A stretch of DNA of 41,395 nucleotides from Paracoccaceae bacterium (GCA_007118295.1 SKRW01000067.1:1-41395), one strand, 5' to 3'; positions 31,819 through 41,395 are shown, counted from the first letter of the stretch. Numbers and translations are program-made. Notes: generated from the letters alone by a model not told the origin.

Positions 31819-33068
31819 GACAGCCTCTCATGCGCGAGCAGATAGCAGGCATGGCTGACCGAGGCCGAGGGTTTGCGGTTCTCATAGCGGTCTGCCAGTG
31901 CAACCGGGCCTGCGGTGATCAGGAAGTAATCATAGTCGCGCGGCGCATCAAAGGCGCAAAGATACTGGAAATGCAGCCGGAAATAGCGGCGACGGTATTT
32001 GCGGTATGTCTCGGGCGTCAGGCTCTGGGTAAAGGCCGCCGAAATCACCAGTGGCCAGCGCTTGCCCGTCTGCGGGGCCGCGCCCGAACTGGAGACCGGA
32101 TCGCACAGCGCGTAGCTGCACCCGTCGCCGGGCGCGGTCACATCCAGCCAGAAAATCTCGTCGCGCGTGGACAGATAGCGCAAATCCTTGCGCAGTTCCT
32201 GCGCTTGCGGCAGGTAGGATTGCATCGGCACGGCGTGGCCCAGCGACAGAAAAGCCAGCCGCGCGCGGCGCGGCCCGTCGGCATGGCCCGCGCGGATCAG
32301 CTTGGCCAGCATGCTGACCCCCAGATGCACGCCCGAAGAATGGCCGACCACCAGAACCTCGTCCAGATCAGGCTCTTGCAATGCCGCGCCGATCAGGGTG
32401 GCGAATTCGTCCAGCCGCTGGTCCAGTTCGGGCGGGTTGCGGCCCCGGTGCTTGGCGGTGAAAGCGAAATCCAGCAGCAGGTAATGCACAAAGAACTTGC
32501 CGTCGACCTTGCGAAAGCCTTGCAATATGGGCGGTATGACCAGCGCACCAAGCGCATAGGCCACCCAGCCGGGCAAGAGCACCGACAGCGCCCAGCCGAT
32601 GCCCGCGGCTGCCAGCAGCGCGATCGCCAGTTGCCCCAGAAGCATCACCACCGGATACATGGCCGCAATCCCCGGTCCGGCGCGCAGCCGGAACAGGCGA
32701 AACAGCACACCGGTCGACAGATAGATCCACGCTGTCTTCACCAGCAGCAGATAGGTCGCAAGGATCCCGGCTGTCATCGAGGTGCGCACGATATCGGACC
32801 ATTCGAGGATGTTGACCTCGCTTTCGGTCACCATGCCTTTGACCTCGGATGTGACAATCCAGCCGTAAGGGCCATCGCCCGGCTTGGGGCGCTGGCTGAT
32901 GCTGTAGCCGGAAATCCGCGCCTGATCGGTGGATTCGCAGCGATACAGTTCGCGGTAGCGGCGCGGGGGAAACGGGTCATAGCCGGGAATATAGTAGACC
33001 CGCCGCTTGCGCACGGTCTGGCGGGTGTCCTGTGTCTGCCCGTCTGCTTGTTCTGTGCGCTCTGCCAT
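31815..33068 (-). CDS. Membrane-associated alpha/beta hydrolase-like protein
   Basis: Nucleophile-elbow motif VVGHSSGVHLG (GxSxG), N-terminal RRVYYIPGYDPFPPRRYRELYR, central TM segments; 4-bp overlap with the P450 start. Confidence 0.72.
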   Translation of the reverse strand: MAERTEQADGQTQDTRQTVRKRRVYYIPGYDPFPPRRYRELYRCESTDQARISGYSISQRPKPGDGPYGWIVTSEVKGMVTESEVNILEWSDIVRTSMTAGILATYLLLVKTAWIYLSTGVLFRLFRLRAGPGIAAMYPVVMLLGQLAIALLAAAGIGWALSVLLPGWVAYALGALVIPPILQGFRKVDGKFFVHYLLLDFAFTAKHRGRNPPELDQRLDEFATLIGAALQEPDLDEVLVVGHSSGVHLGVSMLAKLIRAGHADGPRRARLAFLSLGHAVPMQSYLPQAQELRKDLRYLSTRDEIFWLDVTAPGDGCSYALCDPVSSSGAAPQTGKRWPLVISAAFTQSLTPETYRKYRRRYFRLHFQYLCAFDAPRDYDYFLITAGPVALADRYENRKPSASVSHACYLLAHERLS

Positions 33069-33163
33069 GACGCCTGCCTGATTTTCGCGCGAGCATAGCG
33101 GCAAAACGCGGCGAGATTAAGCCATTCCTCGGCGCGGCCGGGCGCGACGCACCCGTCCCCGCC

Positions 33164-33883
33164 CTAAAGCCGCACCTGCGCCAGAATATCAAGCAGCAGC
33201 GTTGCAAACCCGTCATAGCCGTCATTGGCATGGAATCGGCGCAGATGGCGCTCGATCATCCCGCTAAAGGCCACTTCGTCACAGGCTGCAATGTCGAAAT
33301 CGATGACCGAGACATGACCATCGGAGGCCACACTCAGGTTGCGGCCATCCGGGTGCATGTCCAGATGAATGACCGATGCCGCGCGCATCTGCGCCACGAT
33401 CCGGGCCACCTGCCCTGCCATGTCCGGCACCTCTAGGCGCGTGCCCTCCTGCACCAGTTGCAACACTGTCGGCCCCTGATGGGTGATCTCGAAGGCGTGA
33501 TCCTGCGGCTTTATGGCGATGATCTGCGGGAAGTGCGGGCGCGTTTCCCCTGTCACACGCGCAAGACGCTGCAGGCACTCGCATTCCAGATACAGCGCCT
33601 GATCGGCGGTCAGCCCACTCCACAGCAGGCGGTCGCGGGCCGATTTCCACAAGGTCGCGCGCCCCTTGCGGGGCTGCATCTCGGGGACAAGGGCGTCAGC
33701 CTGCAGCATGATCGGCGGTTGCGGGCCGTGACGTTCGACGGTCTGCAGACGCGCGCGCAGGAACCCGATCTCGCGCAAGGCCGCCAGATGGCGCTGCTTG
33801 AGTTTCGCCTTCTTGCGCGTGAGCGCCCGAACGCGCCGGTTCAGCCTGCGTTCGGCATCGGTTTCCGGCGGCGCGTCAGTCAC
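33164..33883 (-). CDS. Small protein-kinase-fold-like protein
   Basis: [31 protein letters not shown] resembles a kinase catalytic loop (HxDxxxxxxN) plus a DFD metal-binding motif; coiled basic N-terminus. Confidence 0.6.
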   Translation of the reverse strand: MTDAPPETDAERRLNRRVRALTRKKAKLKQRHLAALREIGFLRARLQTVERHGPQPPIMLQADALVPEMQPRKGRATLWKSARDRLLWSGLTADQALYLECECLQRLARVTGETRPHFPQIIAIKPQDHAFEITHQGPTVLQLVQEGTRLEVPDMAGQVARIVAQMRAASVIHLDMHPDGRNLSVASDGHVSVIDFDIAACDEVAFSGMIERHLRRFHANDGYDGFATLLLDILAQVRL

Positions 33884-34587
33884 GAGGCAAAGGCAGCCGT
33901 AAGGGCGATCTCGATCATCTCGCCAAAGCTCTGCTCGCGCTCAAGCGCAGGCAGCGCTTCATGCGTCAGCAGATGGTCCGATATGGTCAGCACCGCCAGC
34001 GCGCGCACCTTGTGCCGCGCGGCAAGGATATACAGCTCTGCCGCTTCCATCTCGACGCACAAGATGCCGTGGCGCTGCATGATCTCGTTCAGGTCGGGGC
34101 GTTCGTCATAGAACACATCGGAGGAATAGATCCCGCCGACATGCGTGCGCGCGCCCTTGTCCAGCGCCGCCCCATGCGCCGCACTCAGCAAACCGAAATT
34201 GGCACAGGGCGCAAAGCCGATCTCGCGCAGCATCCCGCGTGACGGGGTCGAGAGGGTGCTGGCCGTCTGCGCCAGCACGATGTCGCGGATCCCGACATGG
34301 GGTTGCATCGCACCGGCGGAGCCGACACGGATCAGCGTCTTTGCACCAAAGTCGCGGATCAGTTCATTGGCATAGATCGACAACGACGGCATGCCCATGC
34401 CCGAGCCATGGATGGTCACGCGGTGGCCCTGCCATGTGCCGGTGAACCCCAGCATGCCGCGCACCTGATTGATGCAGACGGGATTTTCCAGAAATTTCTC
34501 GGCGGCCCATCGGGCGCGCATGGGGTCGCCCGGCATCAGGACAGTTTCTGCGATCTGGCCCGGTTCGGCCCCGATATGGATGGTCAT
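33880..34587 (-). CDS. deoD: Purine-nucleoside phosphorylase DeoD-type
   Basis: [60 protein letters not shown]. Confidence 0.96.
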   Translation of the reverse strand: MTIHIGAEPGQIAETVLMPGDPMRARWAAEKFLENPVCINQVRGMLGFTGTWQGHRVTIHGSGMGMPSLSIYANELIRDFGAKTLIRVGSAGAMQPHVGIRDIVLAQTASTLSTPSRGMLREIGFAPCANFGLLSAAHGAALDKGARTHVGGIYSSDVFYDERPDLNEIMQRHGILCVEMEAAELYILAARHKVRALAVLTISDHLLTHEALPALEREQSFGEMIEIALTAAFAS

Positions 34588-34687
34588 GCCTGCCTCATGT
34601 ATTGTGATGGGGCCAGATTGCCCCCTTCCCCCGCGCGGCGCAAGCGCCTATAGGTCAGCGCGCGCACAAGCAAAGGATACCCGCCCC

Positions 34688-35275
34688 ATGCGTCAGGCTA
34701 CCCTCACCCGCAAGACTGCCGAAACGGATATCACGGTCAGCGTCAATCTGGACGGGACCGGCCAGTATGACTGCCACACGGGCGTTGGGTTTTTCGACCA
34801 TATGCTGGACCAGCTTGCGCGCCATTCGCTAATTGACATCAGCTTGCGCGCAACAGGCGATCTGCATATCGACGACCACCACACGGTCGAGGATTGCGGC
34901 ATCTCGCTGGGGCAGGCCATCGCGCATGGTCTGGGCGACAAGCGCGGCATCCGGCGCTACGGGGCGTGCCATCTGGCGATGGATGACGCCCTGTTGCGCT
35001 GCGCGCTGGACCTGTCGGGGCGGCCCTATCTGGTGTGGAATGTCGATTTCCCGACTGCAAAGATCGGACAGTTCGACACCGAACTGGTGCGCGAGTTCTT
35101 TCAGGCGCTGTCGACCCATGGCGGGATCACGCTGCATGTGGACATGCTGCACGGGATCAACGCGCACCATATCGCCGAGGCGGCGTTCAAGGCGGTTGCG
35201 CGCGCCCTGCGCGAAGCAGTCGAGCCGGACCCCCGCCAGTCGGGCGCGATCCCGTCCACCAAGGGGGCATTGTAA
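34688..35275 (+). CDS. hisB: Imidazoleglycerol-phosphate dehydratase
   Basis: [59 protein letters not shown]. Confidence 0.97.
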   Translation: MRQATLTRKTAETDITVSVNLDGTGQYDCHTGVGFFDHMLDQLARHSLIDISLRATGDLHIDDHHTVEDCGISLGQAIAHGLGDKRGIRRYGACHLAMDDALLRCALDLSGRPYLVWNVDFPTAKIGQFDTELVREFFQALSTHGGITLHVDMLHGINAHHIAEAAFKAVARALREAVEPDPRQSGAIPSTKGAL

Positions 35276-35281
35276 GGGCCC

Positions 35282-35920
35282 ATGCTGACGGTTCTGGTCG
35301 ATTACGAGAGCGGCAACCTGCACTCTGCCGAGAAGGCCTTTCAGCGCATGGCGCAAGAGGGTGGCGGCAGCGAGGTGATCGTCAGTGCGCGCACTGAGGA
35401 TGTCGCGCGCGCGGACCGGATCGTGCTGCCCGGTGACGGGGCCTATCCCGCGTGCCGCCGCGCGCTGGGCGCGGTCGACGGAATGATCGCGGCGCTGGAA
35501 GAGGCCGTGTTGCACCGGGGTGTGCCGTTCATGGGCATCTGTGTGGGCATGCAGATGCTGGCGACGCGCGGACATGAATACGAGGATGTGGCCGGTCTGG
35601 ACTGGATCGGCGGCGATGTGGTGCGCATCGCGCCTGCGGATGGCAGCCTGAAAGTGCCGCATATGGGCTGGAATGATCTGGTCATCGATCAGGCCCATCC
35701 GGTGCTGGACGGGGTCACAAGCGGCGATCACGCTTATTTCGTGCATTCCTATCAGATGCAGGTCGCGGACCCCAGGCATCTGCTGGCGCATGTCGACTAT
35801 GCGGGGCCAGTGACTGCGATTGTCGCGCGCGACAATATCATCGGCACGCAGTTTCACCCCGAGAAGTCGCAGGCCACAGGGCTGCGGATGATCGCCAATT
35901 TTCTGCGTTGGCGACCTTGA
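35282..35920 (+). CDS. hisH: Imidazole glycerol phosphate synthase subunit HisH
   Basis: [65 protein letters not shown]. Confidence 0.96.
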   Translation: MLTVLVDYESGNLHSAEKAFQRMAQEGGGSEVIVSARTEDVARADRIVLPGDGAYPACRRALGAVDGMIAALEEAVLHRGVPFMGICVGMQMLATRGHEYEDVAGLDWIGGDVVRIAPADGSLKVPHMGWNDLVIDQAHPVLDGVTSGDHAYFVHSYQMQVADPRHLLAHVDYAGPVTAIVARDNIIGTQFHPEKSQATGLRMIANFLRWRP

Positions 35921-35921
35921 T

Positions 35922-35965
35922 CCATGGAGCGTCAGGGGGGGCTTTGCCCCCCTGCCGCGCCATGG
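35922..35965 (+). terminator. Long hairpin right after hisH, terminator-like
   Basis: CCATGGaGCGtCAGGGGGG...CCCCCCTGcCGCgCCATGG followed by ATATTTTT. Confidence 0.6.
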
Positions 35966-35991
35966 ATATTTTTGCAAAGATGAAAGCCACC

Positions 35992-37146
35992 ATGAGCAAG
36001 TCAGATCCTGAAAACACGGCGAGAGAGGGCGCGCGCATCGCCAAGGTGCTGGCGCGCGCAGGTGTCGCGTCGCGGCGCGAGGCCGAGGTGATGATCCTGG
36101 CCGGTCGGGTTTCGGTCAATGGCAAGCGCATCGACAGCCCCGCGCTGAATGTGGGGCCGAATGACCGGGTGCTGGTCGATGGCAAGCCCCTGCCCGAGGC
36201 AGAGCCTGCGCGCCTGTGGCTGTATCACAAACCCTTGGGGTTGGTGACGACCACCAGTGACGAGAAAGGGCGCGACACCGTGTTTGACGCGCTGCCCGAG
36301 ACGATGCCGCGCGTGATGTCGGTGGGGCGGCTGGATCTCAATTCGGAAGGGTTGTTGCTGCTGACCAATGATGGCGGGCTGAAACGCAGGCTGGAATTGC
36401 CCTCGACCGGGTGGTTGCGCAGATACCGGGTGCGGGTGAACGGCACGCCCTCGGACGCGATGCTGGCCCCCTTGCGCGAGGGACTGGTGGTCGAGGGCGA
36501 GCGGTTTCAGCCGATGATCGTCTCGATCGACCGTCAGCAGGGCGCGAATGCCTGGCTGACCATCGGCATCCGCGAGGGGCGCAACCGCGAAATCCGGCGC
36601 GCGCTCGACCAGGTGGGGTTGAGTGTGAACCGGCTGATCCGGGTCAGCTATGGCCCCTTCCAGCTTGGCACCTTGCCCAAGGGAGAGGTCGAGGAGGTCA
36701 AGGCGCGCGTGTTGCGCGACCAGTTGGGCGAAAGCACCGACGCGGCACCTGCCCGCCCCGCGGCCAGGACGCGGCCAGTACGGGACCGGAACGCGGCGCA
36801 AAAGGCATCGTCGCGGACCGCGCCGCGCGCCGAGCCGAGTTCGGCACCCCGCCCAGCCCCCGCGCGCAAGCCGGGACCGGACCGGCGCGCGGGGGCGGGT
36901 CCCGCACCCGGCGGTGCAAAGGACGCGCGCAGGCCAGATGACGCGCGCCGCGAGGACCGAAGCCAGGGCAAACCACCTGCCAAGCCATATGACCGCAGCG
37001 GTGCGCGCCCCCGGAGAGAGGCCGCCACAAGCGACGCAGAGAACAGGCGCAGCGATCCGCGCCCCTCGGCCGGCCCATCTACAAAGCGGCGCACGCCATC
37101 GGACCCTGCGCGCAAACCATCCGGACCCCGCCCCCGCAAGGGTTGA
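35992..37146 (+). CDS. 23S rRNA pseudouridine synthase (RluB/RsuA family) with long basic low-complexity C-terminal tail
   Basis: S4 domain [85 protein letters not shown]. Confidence 0.93.
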   Translation: MSKSDPENTAREGARIAKVLARAGVASRREAEVMILAGRVSVNGKRIDSPALNVGPNDRVLVDGKPLPEAEPARLWLYHKPLGLVTTTSDEKGRDTVFDALPETMPRVMSVGRLDLNSEGLLLLTNDGGLKRRLELPSTGWLRRYRVRVNGTPSDAMLAPLREGLVVEGERFQPMIVSIDRQQGANAWLTIGIREGRNREIRRALDQVGLSVNRLIRVSYGPFQLGTLPKGEVEEVKARVLRDQLGESTDAAPARPAARTRPVRDRNAAQKASSRTAPRAEPSSAPRPAPARKPGPDRRAGAGPAPGGAKDARRPDDARREDRSQGKPPAKPYDRSGARPRREAATSDAENRRSDPRPSAGPSTKRRTPSDPARKPSGPRPRKG

Positions 37147-37261
37147 ACCGCGCAGCGGAAGGCCCCGTTCGCAGGTTTTCCCGGTCTGCGAGGCGCGGCA
37201 TCTTTCAAAGCGGTTTTTCTTGGCCTATAGTCTGGGCAGCACAGGAATGGAGCGCGTCTGC

Positions 37262-37342
37262 ATGTCGCCGACAGGATTGCAGAAAACCTCGTTCGCGCTC
37301 TTGATGGCGCTTATGGTCTATGTTGCGATTGTTGGGGGTTAG
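37262..37342 (+). CDS. 26-aa small membrane protein
   Basis: MSPTGLQKTSFALLMALMVYVAIVGG*; GGAG upstream, TATAGT -10-like box at 37226, ends 3 bp before the XpaC-like gene. Confidence 0.6.
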   Translation: MSPTGLQKTSFALLMALMVYVAIVGG

Positions 37343-37345
37343 TCG

Positions 37346-38209
37346 ATGAGCAAGCGCTTTGGCGGACGCTACAGCCCTGACGCAGCACCCGATGCGCCCG
37401 CGCCCGTGGCCCGCCCGCACCCGGTTGGAGCGCGGGTCAACCTGCTGTTCGTGCTGCCCTTTGCCTTTGCCATTCGCGCATTCTTCAACGACCCGGCGGG
37501 GCTGGCCCTGAATCTTGCGGCTTTCGGCGTGTTGATGCTGGCGGCGTGGCTGACGCGCGAGGGGGTGCTGGCGCAGGCGGCCTATGAGGCGCGCAAGGTC
37601 GCGCGCCGACCCGCCATCCCGCGCAAGATCTTTGCCTCGGTCCTGACTGGGGCGGGACTGGGGCTGGCGGCAGTGACGGGCGGGGTTGCCGCGGCACTGA
37701 TCTTTGCGATTCTTGGGGCAGTGCTGCATTTCGGGGCCTTCGGGCCGGACCCGCTGCGCGACAAGGGGATGGAGGGGATCGACACCTTTCAGAGCGACCG
37801 CGCCGCGCGCGCGCTGGAAGAGGCCGAGACCTACCTGTCCGAAATGAGTTCAAGCATCCGGCGCTCTAATGACCGCGCGCTGGTGCAACGGGTCGAGACC
37901 TTCGGTGCGAATATCCGGCAGTTGTTCCGGGTGATCGAGAATGACCCGCGCCGCCTGAACACGGCGCGCCGGTATCTGGGCATCTACCTGATCGGGGCGC
38001 GCGATGCGACGGTGAAATTCGCCGATCTGTACGCCCGCAGCCGGGATGACGGCGCACGCGCCGAGTATGAGACCCTGCTGGATGATCTGGAAAGCCGCTT
38101 TGCATTGCGGCGCGAGGCCCTGCTGGCCGATGACCGGACCGAACTGGACATTGAAATCGAGGTTTTGCGCGAACGGTTGGAGCGCGAGGGCTTGCGCCCG
38201 AGCGCGTGA
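37346..38209 (+). CDS. XpaC-like (5-bromo-4-chloroindolyl phosphate hydrolysis family) membrane protein
   Basis: Two TM segments followed by a helical domain (LEEAETYLSEMSSSIRRSNDRALVQRVETFGANIRQLFRVIENDPRRLNTARRYLGIYL); immediately precedes a TelA gene. Confidence 0.82.
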   Translation: MSKRFGGRYSPDAAPDAPAPVARPHPVGARVNLLFVLPFAFAIRAFFNDPAGLALNLAAFGVLMLAAWLTREGVLAQAAYEARKVARRPAIPRKIFASVLTGAGLGLAAVTGGVAAALIFAILGAVLHFGAFGPDPLRDKGMEGIDTFQSDRAARALEEAETYLSEMSSSIRRSNDRALVQRVETFGANIRQLFRVIENDPRRLNTARRYLGIYLIGARDATVKFADLYARSRDDGARAEYETLLDDLESRFALRREALLADDRTELDIEIEVLRERLEREGLRPSA

Positions 38210-38269
38210 CGCCACATCTGCAACCGACAGGACGCGTTTACGAGTATACATCACAGAGAGGGAAATTTC

Positions 38270-39448
38270 ATGTCCGATACAATTCGCCAACAGGCCGAAA
38301 CATTGACTGACGAAATCAATGCACTGGTAGAAACGCCACTGGCCGACCCCTCGACTGCGCTTGTGGTTCTGGATGATGCCCCCGCCGAAGAGGCCGAGGC
38401 CATCCGCGCGCGGATGAGCGAGATCGACATGAGCCAGACCAGCAGCATCATCGGCTTTGGGTCGCGCGCGCAGATGGAACTGCAGACGATCAGCCAGGCG
38501 ATGCTGGCAGATGTCAAAAACAAGGACCTTGGCCCCGCCGGCGACGGGCTGCGCGAGATGGTCAGCACACTGCGCGGCTTTTCGGTGTCGGAACTGGACA
38601 CACGCCGCAAGCGGAGCTGGTGGGAGCGTCTGACCGGCAAGGCCGCGCCGCTGGTCAAGTTTCAGGAACGCTATTCCACGGTGCAAGGCCAGATCGACCG
38701 GATCACCGGCAACCTGCTGAACCACGAAACAACGCTGCTGAAGGATATCAAGGCGCTTGACATGCTCTATGACAAGACGCTGGAATTCTATCACGAACTG
38801 GCACTGTATATCGCGGCGGGCGAGGCGCGGATCAGGGATCTGGACGCGACCGACATCCCCGCCAAGGAGGCCGAGGTCAAGGCTGCCCCCGAAAATGATC
38901 AGGTGCTGAAAGCGCAGGAGTTGCGCGACCTGCGCGCCGCGCGGGACGATCTGGAACGCCGGGTGCATGACCTGAAACTGACGCGGCAGGTGACGATGCA
39001 GAGTCTGCCCTCGATCCGGCTGGTGCAGGAAAACGACAAGTCGCTGGTCACCAAGATCAACTCGACACTGGTGAACACGGTGCCCCTGTGGGAAACCCAG
39101 CTTGCACAGGCGCTGACCATCCAGCGCTCGCGCGAGGCGGCGCAGGCCGTGCGCGCAGCCAATGACCTGACCAACGAGTTACTGACCGCCAATGCCGAGA
39201 ACCTGCGCGAGGCCAACCGCGAGGTGCGCGAAGAGATCGAGCGCGGCGTTTTCGACATCGAGGCCGTCAAATCGGCCAATGAGACATTGATCGCCACCAT
39301 CGAGGACAGTTTGCAGATCGCCGACGAGGGGCGCGCGAAACGTGCCGCCGCCGAGCAGGAACTAACTCGCATGGAGGCCGAACTGCGCCAGTCCCTGACA
39401 TCCGCGCGCGCACGTGATGACCGCGCGATCCAGGCCAGCGACGTTTAA
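38270..39448 (+). CDS. Toxic anion resistance protein, TelA family
   Basis: DMSQTSSIIGFGSRAQMELQTISQAMLADVKNKDLGPAGDGLREMVSTLRGF...LTGKAAPLVKFQERYSTVQGQIDRITGNLLNHETTLLKDIKALDMLYDKTLEFYHELALYIAAGE. Confidence 0.94.
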   Translation: MSDTIRQQAETLTDEINALVETPLADPSTALVVLDDAPAEEAEAIRARMSEIDMSQTSSIIGFGSRAQMELQTISQAMLADVKNKDLGPAGDGLREMVSTLRGFSVSELDTRRKRSWWERLTGKAAPLVKFQERYSTVQGQIDRITGNLLNHETTLLKDIKALDMLYDKTLEFYHELALYIAAGEARIRDLDATDIPAKEAEVKAAPENDQVLKAQELRDLRAARDDLERRVHDLKLTRQVTMQSLPSIRLVQENDKSLVTKINSTLVNTVPLWETQLAQALTIQRSREAAQAVRAANDLTNELLTANAENLREANREVREEIERGVFDIEAVKSANETLIATIEDSLQIADEGRAKRAAAEQELTRMEAELRQSLTSARARDDRAIQASDV

Positions 39449-39452
39449 GCGC

Positions 39453-40445
39453 ATGTTCCGGGCAGAATGCATATTCCACCATTGCCCGGACCCTCGACAG
39501 ATCGGGGCAGGCCTGCTTGCGGCCTGCCTCGCGCTGGCAGGGTGCGAGATGGGGCCGACGGGAACTGCGCCAGTTCAGGTCGAAAGCGCGCGCCCCGCCG
39601 CACCTGCACCCGCCACCGAGATCCAGCTTCCGCCGTCTGATCTGTCACAAAGTGCCATCGCGGCGCATTTCGTCCAGAAAGAGGCGCAGCGCCTGTCCAA
39701 CGGGTTGCTGCGACGCGAGCGCAGCCCGCGCGACCTGCCCTTTTCCGCCCGCGATGTGGAAGAGGCCTTCGTGCGCGTGGCCCTGTTCGAAGAGTATTCC
39801 TTCATGAACGGGCGCATTGTCGAGCGTGCGACCCCTGCCGCATTGCGCCGCTGGCAGGTGCCAGTGCGCATGCGGCTGGAATTCGGCGACTCGGTCCCGT
39901 CCGCAATGCAGCGCGCCGACACATCCTTTGTGCGCAGCTACGCCACGCGACTGGGTCGGCTGAGCGGGCATCCGGTCACGCTGGTCGACACGCGCGCGAA
40001 TTTCCATGTGCTGGTCCTGTCCGAAGAGGAACGTCGCGCAATCGGACCTCGCTTGCAGGAACTTGTGCCCGGCATAGACCCGGTCACGCTGGACCTGGTG
40101 CGCGACCTGCCGCTGACCGTGTCCTGCCTTGTGCTGGCCTTTTCGCGCAGCGGCACCAATGTCTATACCGATGCAGTTGCCGTGATCCGCGCCGAGTTGC
40201 CCGACCTGTCGCGCCGGGCCTGCTATTACGAGGAACTCGCGCAGGGCATGGGCCTGCCCAATGATAGCCCGCGCGTGCGCCCGTCGCTGTTCAACGATAC
40301 AGCGGAATTCGCAGTGCTGACCGCACTGGACGAAAATCTGCTGCGCCTGCTGTATGACGACCGCCTGCGCCCCGGCATGCGCGAACCCCAGGCCCGCCCG
40401 ATCATCCGCGAGATCGCTTCCGAGTTGATGGGCGGCGAGAGTTAG
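39453..40445 (+). CDS. DUF2927-like lipoprotein
   Basis: Lipobox-like LACLALAGCEMG; RWQVPVRMRLEFG...FHVLVLSEEERRAIGP, resembling DUF2927. Confidence 0.72.
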   Translation: MFRAECIFHHCPDPRQIGAGLLAACLALAGCEMGPTGTAPVQVESARPAAPAPATEIQLPPSDLSQSAIAAHFVQKEAQRLSNGLLRRERSPRDLPFSARDVEEAFVRVALFEEYSFMNGRIVERATPAALRRWQVPVRMRLEFGDSVPSAMQRADTSFVRSYATRLGRLSGHPVTLVDTRANFHVLVLSEEERRAIGPRLQELVPGIDPVTLDLVRDLPLTVSCLVLAFSRSGTNVYTDAVAVIRAELPDLSRRACYYEELAQGMGLPNDSPRVRPSLFNDTAEFAVLTALDENLLRLLYDDRLRPGMREPQARPIIREIASELMGGES

Positions 40446-40490
40446 GCGATACTGCGCCTGAATTTGCACACCAGACAAAAAGGTGACGCC

Positions 40491-41395
40491 ATGGTTTTCA
40501 GCTTCCTCAAGGGTCAGTTCATCGATGTCATCGAATGGACCGATGACACCAGAAACACGATGGTCTACCGCTTCGAGCGCTATGGCAACTCGATCATGTA
40601 TGGCGCGAAACTGACCGTGCGCGAGGGTCAGGTTGCCGTGTTCATCCATGAAGGCCAGCTTGCCGACGTGTTCGGTCCGGGGCTGTATCAGCTTGAAACC
40701 AACAACATGCCGCTGCTGACTACATTGCAGCACTGGGACCACGGGTTCAACTCGCCCTTCAAGTCGGAAATCTATTTCATCAACACGCGCCGGTTTCCGG
40801 GGCTGAAATGGGGCACGCAGAACCCGATCATGCTGCGCGACCCGGAATTCGGGCCGCTGCGGCTGCGCGCCTTCGGGTCCTATGCGATCCGGGTGCAGGA
40901 CGCGACCCCCTTCATGCGCGAGATCGTGGGCACGGATGGCGATTTCACACAGGACAAGATCGCAGGACAGATCCGCAATATCGTGGTGCAAAAGGTCAGC
41001 CGCGTGCTGGCGGCCAGTGGTATTCCCGCACTTGATATGGCGGCAAACACCAAGGACCTGTCCGATGTCGTGGCCAAGGCCATAGCACCCACATTGGCCG
41101 AATATGGGCTGGAAATGCCCGAATTGTATATCGAGAATATCTCGTTGCCGCCCGAGGTCGAGAAAGTGCTCGATCAGCGCACCAGCATGGGAATCGTGGG
41201 CGATCTGAACAAGTTCACGCAGTTTTCGGCCGCGCAGGCGATGCAGAAAGCCGCCGAAGGCGGGGGCGAGGGCGGCATGGGGGCCGGACTCGGCGCTGGT
41301 ATGGGCATGGGCATGGGAATGGCCATGGCGCAAGGGATGGCACAGGGCATGGGCGCGCAGGGCGCAGCCCCACAGGCGGGGGGGGCGGCTGCGCC
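40491..41395 (+). CDS. SPFH/YdjI-like domain protein (runs off window end)
   Basis: Hand translation MVFSFLKGQFIDVIEWTDDTRNTMVYRFERYGNSIMYGAKLTVREGQVAVFIHEGQLADVFGPGLYQLETNNMPLLTTLQHWDHGFNSPFKSEIYFINTRRFPGLKWGTQNPIMLRDPEF. No stop before the window end. Confidence 0.92.
   Translation, partial: MVFSFLKGQFIDVIEWTDDTRNTMVYRFERYGNSIMYGAKLTVREGQVAVFIHEGQLADVFGPGLYQLETNNMPLLTTLQHWDHGFNSPFKSEIYFINTRRFPGLKWGTQNPIMLRDPEFGPLRLRAFGSYAIRVQDATPFMREIVGTDGDFTQDKIAGQIRNIVVQKVSRVLAASGIPALDMAANTKDLSDVVAKAIAPTLAEYGLEMPELYIENISLPPEVEKVLDQRTSMGIVGDLNKFTQFSAAQAMQKAAEGGGEGGMGAGLGAGMGMGMGMAMAQGMAQGMGAQGAAPQAGGAAA

Noticed and set aside
37205-37729. 174-aa minus-strand ORF opposite the XpaC-like gene
   Set aside because: Antisense to the small membrane protein and XpaC genes; Gln/Arg/His-rich composition typical of spurious frames.
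39645-41333. 562-aa minus-strand ORF at the right end
   Set aside because: His/Gln/Arg-rich antisense shadow of the DUF2927 and SPFH genes; no domain.

Overview
The window is a gene-dense, high-GC alphaproteobacterial chromosome segment. Gene content and order (ctrA-sciP pair, trmFO, TelA/XpaC, DUF2927) fit the Rhodobacteraceae. Most of it is housekeeping: purB, pgm, hisI, gluQRS, trmFO, recG, ligA, ctrA, sciP, mnmA, pdxA, rsmA, pyrC, pyrE, deoD, hisB, hisH and an RluB-type pseudouridine synthase. Less ordinary genes are a secreted tandem caspase-fold protein with an EF-hand loop, an AckA-PduL fusion, an orphan FliG-like protein, and a deoD/mini-kinase-like/hydrolase/P450 gene string. A small-membrane-protein/XpaC/TelA/DUF2927/SPFH operon runs off the right edge. 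I saw no CRISPR array, rRNA, tRNA or intact transposon. Two compact signals missing from the ORF track are the most interesting. The first is a 33-aa single-pass membrane protein (13852..13953, minus) with its own promoter, terminator and a perfect GTTC-N7-GTTC LexA-type box, resembling the SidA type of SOS-induced division inhibitor. The second is a candidate ~100-nt sRNA (minus, about 25319..25416) with three hairpins, an exposed UCCUCCCU segment and a perfect FNR box (TTGATctggATCAA) centred close to -41.5. Also notable are a duplicated 76-bp repeat between pdxA and rsmA, an ArsR-like gene with an in-frame TGA, and three copies of an intergenic GAGTATTTTTGGCAAGATGAAA motif. All calls come from reading the sequence; no database searches were run.
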